Below, piece after piece: positions 37,985-50,469 of a DNA stretch of 64,000 nucleotides (positions within the stretch are counted from its first letter, which is position 1; each line of letters starts with the position of its first letter). The notes beneath the pieces were generated by a model, which saw nothing but the letters and a program-made list of their open reading frames with translations, was not told the DNA's origin and ran no database searches. The translations under genes and the position numbers were made by a program. The stretch comes from Balaenoptera acutorostrata (taxonomy: Eukaryota; Chordata; Mammalia; Artiodactyla; Balaenopteridae), in NCBI RefSeq assembly GCF_949987535.1, contig NC_080081.1, forward strand, positions 63,943,603-64,007,602, given 5' to 3'.

Positions 37985-38100
37985 AGATCAAAATTGGAAG
38001 GCCAGAAGGTCTCAGAGAGATCTGTGACCTTAAGCCAATTAGGTTAATGGCAAGGCCAAGACTGGATTCCAGAACCCCAGATTTCCACAAACCCACTCAG
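37985..38100 (-). repeat. Probable MIR fragment, antisense
   Basis: 'agatctgtgaccttaagcca' to 'agaccaagactggattccag'-like text resembles reverse-complement MIR. Diverged. Confidence 0.45.
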
Positions 38101-38479
38101 CCTGGGAGGCAGCTGCTCTGTTCCCTGGCTAAATTGGCTAACACAGTTTGGTACCTTAAGAGGAAACTGTGCCCTACAAATATGAGCTGCGTGACTTAGC
38201 AGGAGTTTAGCATGAGTATTCCTGCTTCAACACCCGGGACCCAGCCCGCTCTCACGCTACTTTATGAGAATTTAGGTTGACTCTGTGAGGCCCCCGAGCT
38301 CTGTGCGGAATTGGATTTATGCAAAAATAACTGCGATTCATAAGTGTCAAGGAACTTCAAATAACTGTAGGTGATTTCGTCATACAAAAGGCAGAGGGAA
38401 CTTAATACTTATATTTAAGGCTCTGGAGAAACGGTTTTTAATTTGAAAGGGGAGTAGGTGGAGCTGTCCTCCATCCCTA

Positions 38480-39390
<911 letters not shown>

Positions 39391-41639
39391 CGAATAGGCT
39401 TGCTCGGAATCAAGGCTGCCTGAAGTGCTGCTTCCCGTACACCTGAAAATCAGCCAAATGCTGAGCGCTGGTTCCTCCTCCTCTCCAGGGCTTACGCTGG
39501 CATTGCCGCTCTGTGTGGATGCGTCTATCCGCAGGGATACCCCGCCCCCACCTCCTCTGAAGGATGCCTACCGCTGACCGTTCACGCCTTGAGGACTGGG
39601 AATGGGGGTGCACGGGTCAAAGACCCACCAGGAATCGGAAAGTGTGAAGTGCCAGAGAAAAGCTCACAAACGACAACTGTGCTTGATTCTCCTTCCTCCC
39701 TTTCGCAACCGTAGGGGAATTTTCAGGAACTTCGTGGAGTAGCCTTCAAGGCTCCTGTCCCCCATACAAAAGAAGGGGACTTGGGTATCTTCTCTGCTTT
39801 GCTCCAAGCCACATGTGCTGAGAAGGCCTGACTGCCGAAGCTGAAGTTGCATCAGGGCCCAGCTCGGCCTGCTCCTGAAGCAACTTGTGAAGCAAGGGCT
39901 TGGCACTGTCCAGATGAGGAGCCTAAATGTTTTTTTGTGTGTGTGAAACTCCCGAAGGACTTAGGCAGCAGAGTTTGAAGCTAAATCCTTTTACGAGCCA
40001 TGAACCCAGGGACAGCTGTACAAATAGTTGCTGCTTTTAATTAAACCTCACTTCGCTACTTCCTTGACTTAGGGAAAAAGACTGGCAAATTTATGCTTTG
40101 ATAGATTGGAAACTATTGGTGTGCGATTACACTTAAAAAAAAAAAAAAAAAGACATTTGAGGGGAATGGTATGGAGGACTGTCTCAGAGCAGCATATGGT
40201 TTTTCCGCTTTTTTCCTGCATGGGAAACCATGTAGATAACCCCACACGAAGTAAAGCAGAGGACAAGGGTACAGGCCCATGGCAGACAGTAGACCCTAGC
40301 AGACCCAGAGGATGGGATTTCATTCTTCCTTTAGAAGGGAGAGTTCCCCCTTGGTGCTGTGGAATAAGATCTGGGGAGGCCCTTGCATGGGAAAGCTACT
40401 CCAGTGAGTCCATTCGTCGAGAAGTGCAGTCATCAGAGATACGGGGAGGGATTTGGGGTCCTTTAAGGTTTCTTTAACTCTGGGATAGTATGACCCAATA
40501 TAATCCTCCCAACTCTCCAGTGAAGGTTCCTTCTAATTCTCAGTGTTTTCTTGGCCTATGAAAACAAATCTGAATGCCAAGGTAAAGAAAACCTTTCTTA
40601 AACAAAAACAAGTATGTTCACACTAATTATAACTAAGTAAAAATGCATGTCTGTGCATTGACAGAGAGGAAATTACTTTGGAGAGAAGTAAATACTTTAA
40701 TATTGATTAGATTCTCTTGATGAAGTTACTTAAGTTCATAATGAAAAAGAGAGAAATTCTTTTTTATGTGTATGTGTTTTTTTAATCCTCAAACATTGAA
40801 ATACATTAGGTTCAGCAGAGACTAACTGTGAATAACAAAAACGAACCCCTAATTTCACAAAGCATGTCAGATCTCCAGGGGTGCTCCTCTTTCCAGATAT
40901 GCAGGAAATCCTAGTAGGCCAACTCTTCCACTATCAAATGACTGACTCAAAAGCTTCTTGACAGATGGAATTCCAGCCAACTGCAGAATTGAAATCACTA
41001 GACACAGGCTGACCTGAGGCCCCACTATTCTACATACCAGGCTGACTCTGAGAGCCATGAGACCAACTGAACTGCAGGAGGTAAGAGAGAGGGGGCCAGA
41101 AAACCATAGAGCCTACGGGATGGTACATGAGCCTTCAATAGCTGCCTAGGTTTTCTGGCATCGTTTAGAGAGCACTAGATTATCCAGCAACTCAAGGCTT
41201 TGTCTGTCTTGGCCATGAGCCACCTTTTCCTTTGCCATGACCTGAAATGGCTGATGTTCCAAAGCTGGATCTATGAGGTCCTAATTGAGGAAAAGTATAC
41301 ATAGACTAGTGAGATGAGTCAATAGCATAGCAGATCCGCCTTTGATCTAAAACAGCTCCAAAGTTATATACGCTGGGCTACCAGACCAGGTAACAAATTA
41401 TACACTCCCTACTCACTATACTGACAATTTGAGACCACTGGATAATAAAAGGCACATTCAAAGGATGAAGTACTGGACACCAATATTTTTGCTTCACAGT
41501 ATCTATTTCACTATTTTATGTAAACCATACCCTAATTTCCCAGTAGCTATTCTTCCTCCTCTACACTCAGTCCGTGTCATCAGGTAGGATGAATGCATCC
41601 CATGGCAGAAGGGGACTGGGGCATCTAGGCTGAGGCCAC
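39391..41639. other. Upstream flank of DLEU7; no gene recognised
   Basis: 39391-40050 is mixed-composition flank without a recognised repeat. A run of 17 A lies at 40135-40151. A segment at 40865-40896 is closely repeated at 41921-41952. Open frames (for example 40106-40477) contain the A run and have no family match. Confidence 0.45.
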
Positions 41640-42310
41640 TCACACATCAGTACAAGTTCCCATTGTGAATGGTCAGGAATAGGCACATGACCCAACTACA
41701 GCCAATGACAATCTCATTTAGGATGCTTTCAGCTGAATGTACTGTATAAGAGAAAATAATGGAACTAGAAGAAGGTGTAGGCCAAAAGATGAAATGGCAA
41801 AAAAAGATGAATTCCCCTTTAACAAGAAAGCTTCACATAAAATAGTTTAATCAATAAGTTATTGTCTCAGATCACAAGTCTTAAGGTAGGATGGCTCCAG
41901 GGTTGATTAATCCTCAGGAGTGTCAGATATCCAGGGGTACTCCTCTTTCCAGAAACACTGGAAATCTAGCTTCATGAGGCTAACACTCCTAATATCAGAT
42001 GGCTGGCTGCAATGACCCCTTGTGGATGTGAAACTGAGAAGATGTGAGTTCTGGAGCTTCTGCAGCCATCTTGTGAGTTTGAGGGGAGAGCCTGCCTAGG
42101 AATGAGCCAACACTTAAGAGAGAAAAGCCAAGAGATCTAGAGAGAGATCAGTGGTCTTATAACACCGTCTGAGCCCCACATTGTGCTGCATAAGAGGAGA
42201 ACCCCATCTCTGAGCTTTTCAGTTATACAAACCACTAAAATCTGTTTTGCTTGAATTTGCTTTAGGTTGAGTTTACTGCCTCTTGCAGCAGAAAGTCACA
42301 ACTGAAACAA
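41640..42310 (+). mobile_element. Old LTR-type repeat, sense
   Basis: The right end 'gctttaggttgagtttactg' followed by 'cctcttgcagcagaaagtca' is the same LTR-end signature as at 24105-24620, and 'gagcttttcagttatacaaa' matches the family's upstream block. Left edge uncertain. Confidence 0.5.
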
Positions 42311-43802
42311 ACTGCTTGACATATGTTACAGGATAGATAAGCTAATGCAGTGACCCTATGATCCAGTGCCCCTCAGGCAAAACACTGCTAAAAGGTCCCT
42401 CCAACCTTTCCAGCAAGGCTTATGTCATTTACCTCATCTTTCTACCACCTTAGCAGTTGTGGGACGAGAAATTTGAGCAACTCTCGTCATTCCTGAAGAC
42501 TGACGGGAGCATTAGAAAATGACCAACGGAGACATTCATGACTCTGGGCAGTGTGGGATGGAAAAGGGAAGAGGATGGAAAACTCAGTGAAGTGAGAAGC
42601 AATTTTCTACCCATTAATATACAAGGTAGAGCATTGTTAGATAAACAAGTATTCTGGTGCTTTATTAATCCAAAGGTTCTTTTCCCACATGAGCAAAAGA
42701 TACGAACCCCTATGTGGAATCATGAAGAAGCCGGGCACAGTGAGAACAGAGGGGATCTGGAAGAAGGTGCAGCTATGTGGAGCCTTTCTCAAAGGCCTTG
42801 GCAAAGCCCAGATACATTTGAGCCCTCCTTATATACTTTGGCAATTTCCTCCAAAAGGGATCCAAGAAAATTCCAGAAATGGAGCCGTTAACCTTCAGCA
42901 CACTCTGGTGAAGTTCACAGGTGGGGGCAAAACAAAACATGTGCAAAGAGACCAAAGAGTTATTATTCTTGAATGAAAATTATGATTGAGGAGAAACAGA
43001 TGCTTAAGCGATGTACCGAGATATGAAAATGTACTGTAAAAGAGAAAACAATGGAACTAGGAAAAAATGGAAGCCCAAAGAAAAAAAGAGCAAAAAAAAG
43101 ATCAAATTCCCTTTTTAAACACACAATTGTAATGTTTGAATATGCCAAGTCATAAAAATGCACATGCAATTCTAACTTTGGCCTAAACATTTGATTTTCA
43201 CAAAAAAAAAAAAAAATGCAGTCCTGCCACGAAACCTCTGAATTGCCAAAAACAATTGTTTACATAGGGCAATGTGTTTTCAGGACATCTTGTATGTGCT
43301 GCCTGCCCAGACCCTGTTAAGCTGGTGAAGCTAAGGGAAGCTTGGTAAAACTAAGTGTAGAAGAATAGGGAAGTCTAGTAAAGGGAGGGAAAAGAGAAGT
43401 TAAAAATGTTGAACCCCATCTGCTTGTGCTGACATAATCTGATGTGCAGTTCAACCCCTCGACACAAAATGCAATTCTTTCTGGACATACACATCATTTT
43501 ACTTGGTTCTGTCTTAATAATAAGTTTATTTCCAGGAAGAATTCTTGATGTTGGCAAAAAAAAATCAGAAGTGGATTTTAAAAGAGTAAATATAACTTTT
43601 CCTATTTCTTCTACCTTTGGTAGATGATTTCGTGCTTAAGAGTAAGAGAATGGCCATGGATTTTCATGCTGCCTACACATGATTCCAACAAGACAGCCCT
43701 GCCGGGTTTTCCCCTTTATTTCTGATTACAAGATGTAACCCCTGAAGAATATCCTTTCCCTTGGTGGGAAAAATTTAAAGCCTGCTTGGGCTCCTGAACA
43801 AC
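42311..43802. other. No gene recognised
   Basis: Low-copy sequence with a 15-A run near 43202-43216. The segment 43030-43115 resembles 41738-41823. The frames at 42538-42891 and 42689-42976 overlap each other and match nothing known. Confidence 0.45.
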
Positions 43803-43968
43803 GATCCTTTTCCTATAGTAATTATAATGAAAAAAAGGGGGTGAGAGGGGGGATTGGGGGCACATGGTTTTGTGTTTAGCTTTTGCTACAAGATCACCAT
43901 GCCTGTGTTTCCATGAAGTCAAAACTTCATACTGGGAGATTCAGTTCACTCTCCAACTCTTAAACCCT
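43803..43968 (+). repeat. Local direct duplication, copy A
   Basis: This 166-base segment recurs at 44396-44558 with about 93% identity by eye. Shared exact stretches include 'acatggttttgtgtttagct' and 'cttcatactgggagattca'. Flanks differ on both sides. Confidence 0.9.
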
Positions 43969-44395
43969 CAATTATATGTGTAGATATGGCTTGTAATATT
44001 GAAATTGGGGGAGAAATAGTAATAAAAACGGAGAAGAGATAAATATGGGGAGTGCTTAAATCCAACTAAATTCCAGGTTCTTTAATCTTAGTGGAAAAAA
44101 AATGTGACCACCCTCATCGCTCTTCATGATCACCCTTATTTTCAAGCTCTGGTAGGTACCCTTTTAACATGATGGGGAAAAAAATGCTTGACTTGGATTG
44201 ATATATTTTTAAAAATTTAATCTTCCCTATCCCTTTCCTTACATTCATCCTCATACCCTTATGCATTTTTTTTTCCTCTAAGAAATTATCTACTCTTGTT
44301 CTCCAATGTCTCTTCTGTCAGGCTTTACGGTTGAACAGACATTGGGGTTTTATCCACCCTCTCATTTTCTCCTCTCTCCCTTCTATTTTTCCAGT

Positions 44396-44558
44396 GATCC
44401 CTTTCCTATGGTAATTATAGTGAAAAGGGAGTGAGAGGGGGGATTCGGGACACATGGTTTTGTGTTTAGCTTTTGCTACAAGATCACTATGCCTGTGTTT
44501 CCATGAAGTGAAAACTTCATACTGGGAGATTCAAGTCAGACTCCAACTCTTAAACCCT
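44396..44558 (+). repeat. Local direct duplication, copy B
   Basis: Second copy of 43803-43968, about 590 bases downstream in the same orientation, with roughly a dozen differences and one 3-base gap. It ends at the shared 'cttaaaccct', 39 bases before an L1. Confidence 0.9.
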
Positions 44559-44596
44559 GGGTGCAGCAAGGGAGAACTAAACCAGTTTTGTTTTGT

Positions 44597-46640
44597 TTTT
44601 AACTTTATTTTATTTATTTATTTTTTTATACAGCAGGTTCTTATTAGTTATCTATTTTATACAAATTAGTGTATATATGTCAATCCAAATCTCCCAATTC
44701 ATCCCACCACCACCACCCACCCCCCACTTTCCCCCCTTGGTGTCCATACATTTGTTCTCTACATCTGTGTCTCTATTTCTGCCTTGCAAACCAGTTCATC
44801 TGTACCATTTTTCTAGATTCCACATATATGTGTTAGTATACCACATTTGTTTTTCTCTTTCTGACTTACTTCACTCTGTATGACAGTCTCTAGGTCCATC
44901 TACGTCTCCACAAATGACCCAATTTCGTTCCTTTTTATGGCTGAGTAATATTTCATTGTAAATATGTACCACATCTTCTTTATCCATTTGTCTGTCGATG
45001 GGCATTTAGGTTGCTTCCATGGCCTGGCTATGGTAAATAGTGCTGCAATGAACACTGTGGTACATGACTCTTTGAATTATGGTTTTCTCAGGGTATATGC
45101 CCAGTAGTGGGATTGCTGGGTCATATGGTAGTTCTATTTTTAGTTTTTTAAGGAACCTCCATACTGTTCTCCATAGTGCTGTATCAATTTACATTCCCAC
45201 CAACAGTGCAAGAGGGTCCCCTTTTCTCCACACCCTCTCCAGCATTTTTTGTTTGTAGATTTTCTGATGATGCCCATTCTAACCGGTGTGAGGTGATACC
45301 TCACTGTAGTTTTAATTTGCATTTCTCTAATAATTAGTGATGTTAAGCAGCTTTTCATGTGCCTCTTGGCCATCTGTATGTCTTCTTTGGAGAAATGTCT
45401 ATTTAGGTCTTCTGCCCATTTTTGGATTGGGTTGTTTGTTATTTTAATATTGAGCTGCATGAGCTGTTTATATATTTTGGAGATTAATCCTTTGCCCATT
45501 GATTCATTTGCAAATATTTTCTCCCATTCTGAGAGTTGTCTTTTCATTTTGTTTACAGTTTCCTTTGCTGTGCAAAAGCTTTTAAGTTTCATTAGGTCCC
45601 ATTTGTTTATTTTTTTTTTATTTCCATTACTCTAGGAAGTGGGTCAAAAAAGACCTTGCTGTGATTATGTCAAAGAGTGTTCTTCCTATGTTTTCCTCTA
45701 AGAGTTTTATACTGTCTGGTCTTACATTTAGGTCTTTAATCCATTTTGAGTTTATTTTTGTGTATGGTGTTAGGGAGTGTTCTAATTTCATTCTTTTACA
45801 TGTAGCTGTCTAGTTTTCCCAGCACCACTATTGAAGAGACTGTCTTTTCTCCATTGTATATCCTTGCCTCCTTTGTCATAGATTAATTGACCATAGGTAC
45901 ATGGGTTTATCTCTGGGTTTTCTATCCTGTTCCATTTATCTATATTTCTGTTTTTGTGCCAGTACCATACTGTCTTGATTACTGTAGCTTTGTAGTATAG
46001 TCTGAAGTCAGGGAGTCTGATTCCTCCAGCTCCGTTTTTTTTCACTCAAGATTGCTTTGACTATTCGGGATCTTTTGTGTCTCCATACAAATTTTAAGAT
46101 TTTTTTATTCAAGTTCTGTAAAAAATGCCATTGGTAATTTGATAGGGATTGCATTGAATCTGTAGATTGCTTTGAGTAGTATAGTCATTTTCACAATGTT
46201 GATTATTCCAACCCACGAACATGTTATATCTCTCCATCTGTTTGTGTCATCTTTGATTTCTTTCATCAGTGTCTTACAGTTTTCTGAGTACAGATCTTTT
46301 ACCTCCTTAGGTAGGTTTATTCCTAGATATTTTATTCTTTTTGCTGCAATGGTGAATGGGATTGTTTCCTTAATTTCTCTTTCTGATCTTTTGTTGTTAG
46401 TGTATAGGAATGCAAGAGATTTCTGTGCATTAATTTTGTATCCTGCTAATTTACCAAGTTCATTGATTAACTCTAGTAGTTTTCTAGTGGCATCTTTTAA
46501 GAGTCTCTATTTATAGTATCATGCCATCTGCAAACAATGACAGTTTTACTTCTTCTTTTCTGATTTGTATTCTTTTTATTTCTTTTTCTTCTCTGATTGC
46601 CATGGCTAGGACTTCCAAAACTATGTTGAATAATAGTGGT
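44597..46640 (-). mobile_element. L1 fragment, antisense, about 2 kb
   Basis: The minus strand reads ORF2 carboxy-terminal text in several broken frames (46045-45788 with [13 protein letters not shown]; 45592-45140 with [18 protein letters not shown] and ending [10 protein letters not shown]), then a 3' UTR and a degenerate tail at 44597-44627. It is a younger class than the old L1M copies, truncated at the 5' side near 'gttgaataatagtggtggga'. I could not find target-site duplications. Confidence 0.85.
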
Positions 46641-47544
46641 GGGAGGGGTGGATTAGTGCCTTCCCACATTGGCTGTCTGTGCTAGGAAAACAAGAGAGGC
46701 CAACAGACCTGCTTGCTTTATTTGTTTGGTCATTTTAATCATTTTGTTTCAAAATATTATTGAGAATGGTCAGAAAAATTGAAATCAGGTAAAAATCATT
46801 TAAAAAATAAATATCTGCTCAGCATGATTGAAGTGACCCATTTTTTTTTCCTTGGATGAAAAAGATATAAAATACTTTAAAATTTATGTTTACATAAAAG
46901 TATGGCATTACATATTTCAGTATATAGACTGTCTATTTTTTAATTGTCATCATCTGGTTCTCTGACTGCTCACTGTTAATTAGCAAGTGGGATCTTATAG
47001 ATGCTAATCTGACCATAAAACTCAAATGTTCCATAGAATTGATCAAATTTCCAAGTATTTGTTCAAAAAAATTATATGTAAATTTTATTTGGTCTGTACT
47101 TCCCATTTGAAAATTAAAACCACATTCAATAGGATCTTAAATGCCTCTGTTCAACTATCTAAGCTTCCTCAGAAGCTTAAATTGTAGCCTTTGGTGGATC
47201 ATTCTTAGATAATGGTAGATAATTTGTTAAAGAAACATTAAAGGAATTCTTAATGTCCTATTCATTTTAGCTAAGAATAAAATCTAATACTTTAAATGAA
47301 TGTTATTTTAATACACAATTCTTCTTAACAATGCCTTATTTTTTTTTAAGTTTAATGACTATTATTCCAAAACCAAGGTAAATTCTAAAATATATATGAT
47401 GGGCAATATATATATTTTGCCCATATATATATTCATGTTTCTAATTAAAACTTTTTTAGCCCCCTTAAATTTCCATGCTAATATTTTAAATTCCCAAATT
47501 TAACACTCCTAGGGGAAGCAACACAGTATGGAAGCTAACAGATT
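46641..47544. other. No gene recognised
   Basis: AT-rich sequence, with an (AT)-rich palindrome-like stretch at 47388-47432. No coding signal. Confidence 0.45.
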
Positions 47545-49660
47545 GGGCTCTTATGGATGATAGAAACATATGCCTAGAGAATTCAAAAAAATAAACTGAA
47601 AAACTATATGAACAAAGAAGAATTGACTTCAGATACATATAGTCAACATACAAAAACTGATTAGCTTTCCTATGTACCACAATAGCCAATTAGAAATGTC
47701 AGAGGGAAAATGGTCCAATTCATAATAACAACAAAGCTACAAAATAGCTGGCAATATACTAAACATAAAAATTTTCAAGACTTATGGTAAAAACTACATG
47801 TAAAACAAAATTACTACAAACTATAAAAGAAGATCTAAATAAATGGAGAAAAATACTTCTTTTCTAATTGAATAGTCCACACTTGTAAAGCTATCAATTT
47901 TCTCTAAGTTAATCTATAAACCCAATGCAATTCCAAGTAAACCTCAATAAAATCTTTATGAAACTAAGCAAGCTCATTCCCAAATTGATCTTCTCAAGTT
48001 GATCTAGAAGAGAAAGACTCAAAATAGCCAAGAAATTTTTGAAATAAGAACAGTTAGGAGGGACTTTCTCTAACACATATCAAAATGTACTCTAAGCTGT
48101 ACTAATTTTAAAAGTGGGGTAATGGTACTGAAATGGACAAATAGATAATAAAGTAAAAACAGGTATTTATATATATACTAGAAGCATAATCTCTATATAT
48201 AGTCTATATATAATTTCATTTATGTCATATCAGTGAAGGAAAAATTAATGGTATGACAATTGGCTATCCATTTGGATGAAAACAAAGATCTGTTCCAACT
48301 TCATATGCAAGCATACATAATAAAGTGCTAAATACTTTAGTTAGAAAATACTGTTGTATATATTTATAATTACTGAGTGGGAAAGGCATTTCTAAACATG
48401 ATATGGTATGTATACATCATAAAGGAAAAACTGGATAGATTTTATTACATAAAATATTAAAACTTTATTTGATGAAAAACATCATAAATAACATTTAAAA
48501 ACAAGTACAGTCTGAGAAAATATATTTGCAACATAAAAAACAGGCAAAGGGTTAATATATGAATATACAAAGAATAACTATAAACTTTTTTTATGAGATG
48601 GATTTTAATTAAATATAGGCAAAGGATATAGAGAAAATCAGTGGTCCAATAAATATATGAAAAGATAGTCAGTCTCACTGATTATCAGGAAAATGCAGAT
48701 GAAATCAACATTCAGTGGTACAACCACTATGGAGAACATTATTGAGGTTCCTTAAAAAACTAAAAATAAAACTACCATATGATCCAGCAATCCCACTCCT
48801 GGGCACATATCTGGAGAAAACCATAATCCAAAAGGATACATGCACCCGAATGTTCATTGCAGCACTATTTACAACAGCCAAGAAATGGAAGCAATCTAAA
48901 TGTCCATCAGTGGAGGAAAGGATAAAAAGGTGTGTTACTTATATACAATGGAATATTACTCAGCCATAAAAAAGAATGAAATAATGCCATTTGCAGCAAC
49001 ATGGATGGACCTAGAGATTATCATACTAAGTGAAATAAGTCAGACAGAGAAAGACAAAATCATAGCATATCACTCATATGCAGAATCTAACTTTTTAAAA
49101 AAAGAGATACAAATGAACTTATTTACAAAACAGAAACAGACTTACAGATATGGAAAACAAATTTACAGTTACCAAAGGGGAAATGTGGGGGGAGGGATAA
49201 ATGAGGAGATTGGGATGAATACACAACACTACTATATATAAGATAGATAACCAACAAGGACCTACTGTATAGCACAGAGAGCTCTACTCAATATTCTGTG
49301 ATAACCTATATTAGAAAAGAATCTAAAAAAGAATGACTATATGTATATGTATAACTGAATCACTTTGCTATACACCTGAAACTAACACAACATTGTAAAT
49401 CAACTATATTCTAATAAAATATTTTTAAAAATTCAGATATGGCCTTACTCCTTACTTCTCAACCCCTCAGGTTGGCAGAAATAAAAGTTGATTAATATAT
49501 ACTTAGCCAACAATGTAGGGTAATAGCTAGTCTCATATGCAATTGGTGGGAGTGTGCTGAGTCAGTCTTTTTGGAGGATAATTTTGTCCTACAGAGATAA
49601 TCACATATGAACCCAATTGTAGTCACACGTGTGTAATTTTTTTAAAACAGAAAAAGGATG
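47545..49660 (+). repeat. Old L1M, sense, split by a younger L1
   Basis: 'ctgattagctttcctatgta', 'gtactctaagctgtactaat' and, after the younger insertion, 'gtctcatatgcaattggtgg' are old L1 ORF2 and 3' text in the plus orientation. The interruption at 48716-49430 is annotated separately. Confidence 0.7.
48716..49430 (+). mobile_element. Younger L1 3' end, sense, nested in L1M
   Basis: It carries the ORF2 end ([20 protein letters not shown] in the frame starting 48715, then YTMEYYSAIKKNEIMPFAAT in another frame) followed by the 3' UTR 'aactaacacaacattgtaaa' and the tail 'ctaataaaatatttttaaaa'. A short repeat attcag occurs at both edges (48710-48715 and 49431-49436). The frame change shows it is dead. 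Confidence 0.82.
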
Positions 49661-49834
49661 CAAATAACTAGAATACCTGTCTGTAGGGGAAAAGATACAT
49701 AAAATCATGGAACGTCATGGAACACCAGGATAGCATATATCCCTATTACAATGAATGCTGATACAAAAAATAGGTAGAACTACAGGTGCTAACATGGAAA
49801 AAAGCAAGTTGCAAAGCAATGCAGTCACCTGGCA

Positions 49835-50045
49835 GATATTAATAGTGAGTATCTTAACTGGTCGGGCACTGTTCTAGATGCTGGGACACAGAAATAAGTT
49901 AAAAAAAGCACAAATTCCTCCCTCAAGAAACTTACATTCTAGTGTAAGTTTGACTATAAACAAATCAACAAATAAATGTCACCCATAAAGTCCAATAATG
50001 ATAAGTGCTGTGAAGAAAAAGAAAAAGAAAGCATGGTGTGTCATT
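49835..50045 (-). repeat. L2 fragment, antisense
   Basis: 'gggcactgttctagatgctg' and 'aaacttacattctagtgtaa' are reverse-complement L2 3' UTR text. Confidence 0.75.
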
Positions 50046-50469
50046 TTTTTACTGCATTCAGCTGTAGGAGAAAACCCAGTTAGTTGAGGCTTAAGTGAAT
50101 AAGGATTTAGCATGTGTAACAGAAACTCAGGTGAGGGAGAGGGAAGCTGATGATAGGTTATGAAAGAATGCAGTTCATTTTAGCTTCCTTTTGTACCATC
50201 CTCAGCATGTGGCTTTCATCCTCTTGGTTGCAAGATGGCAACTGCCCATCCATGCATTAGGTCAGGATTCCAGGCATGAAGAAGGAGGAAGAAAAAATAC
50301 AGGTATCAACAGAGTTCTTTTTATGTAATTGGCCAGAACACTATCATATGGCCACCCTTAGTTGAAAAGAAGACTGCAAAATAAAATATTTGGTTTTTGT
50401 AACATCAAGAGAAGAGTCAAATAAAAGAGAGTTTGGATGTGGAGAATGGGACAGCCAACCTACAGTGTC
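50046..50469. other. No gene recognised
   Basis: No repeat or coding signal that I can name. Confidence 0.4.

Noticed and set aside
45140..46045. Minus-strand frames with clear protein similarity
   Set aside because: Remnants of L1 ORF2, as above; annotated with the L1.
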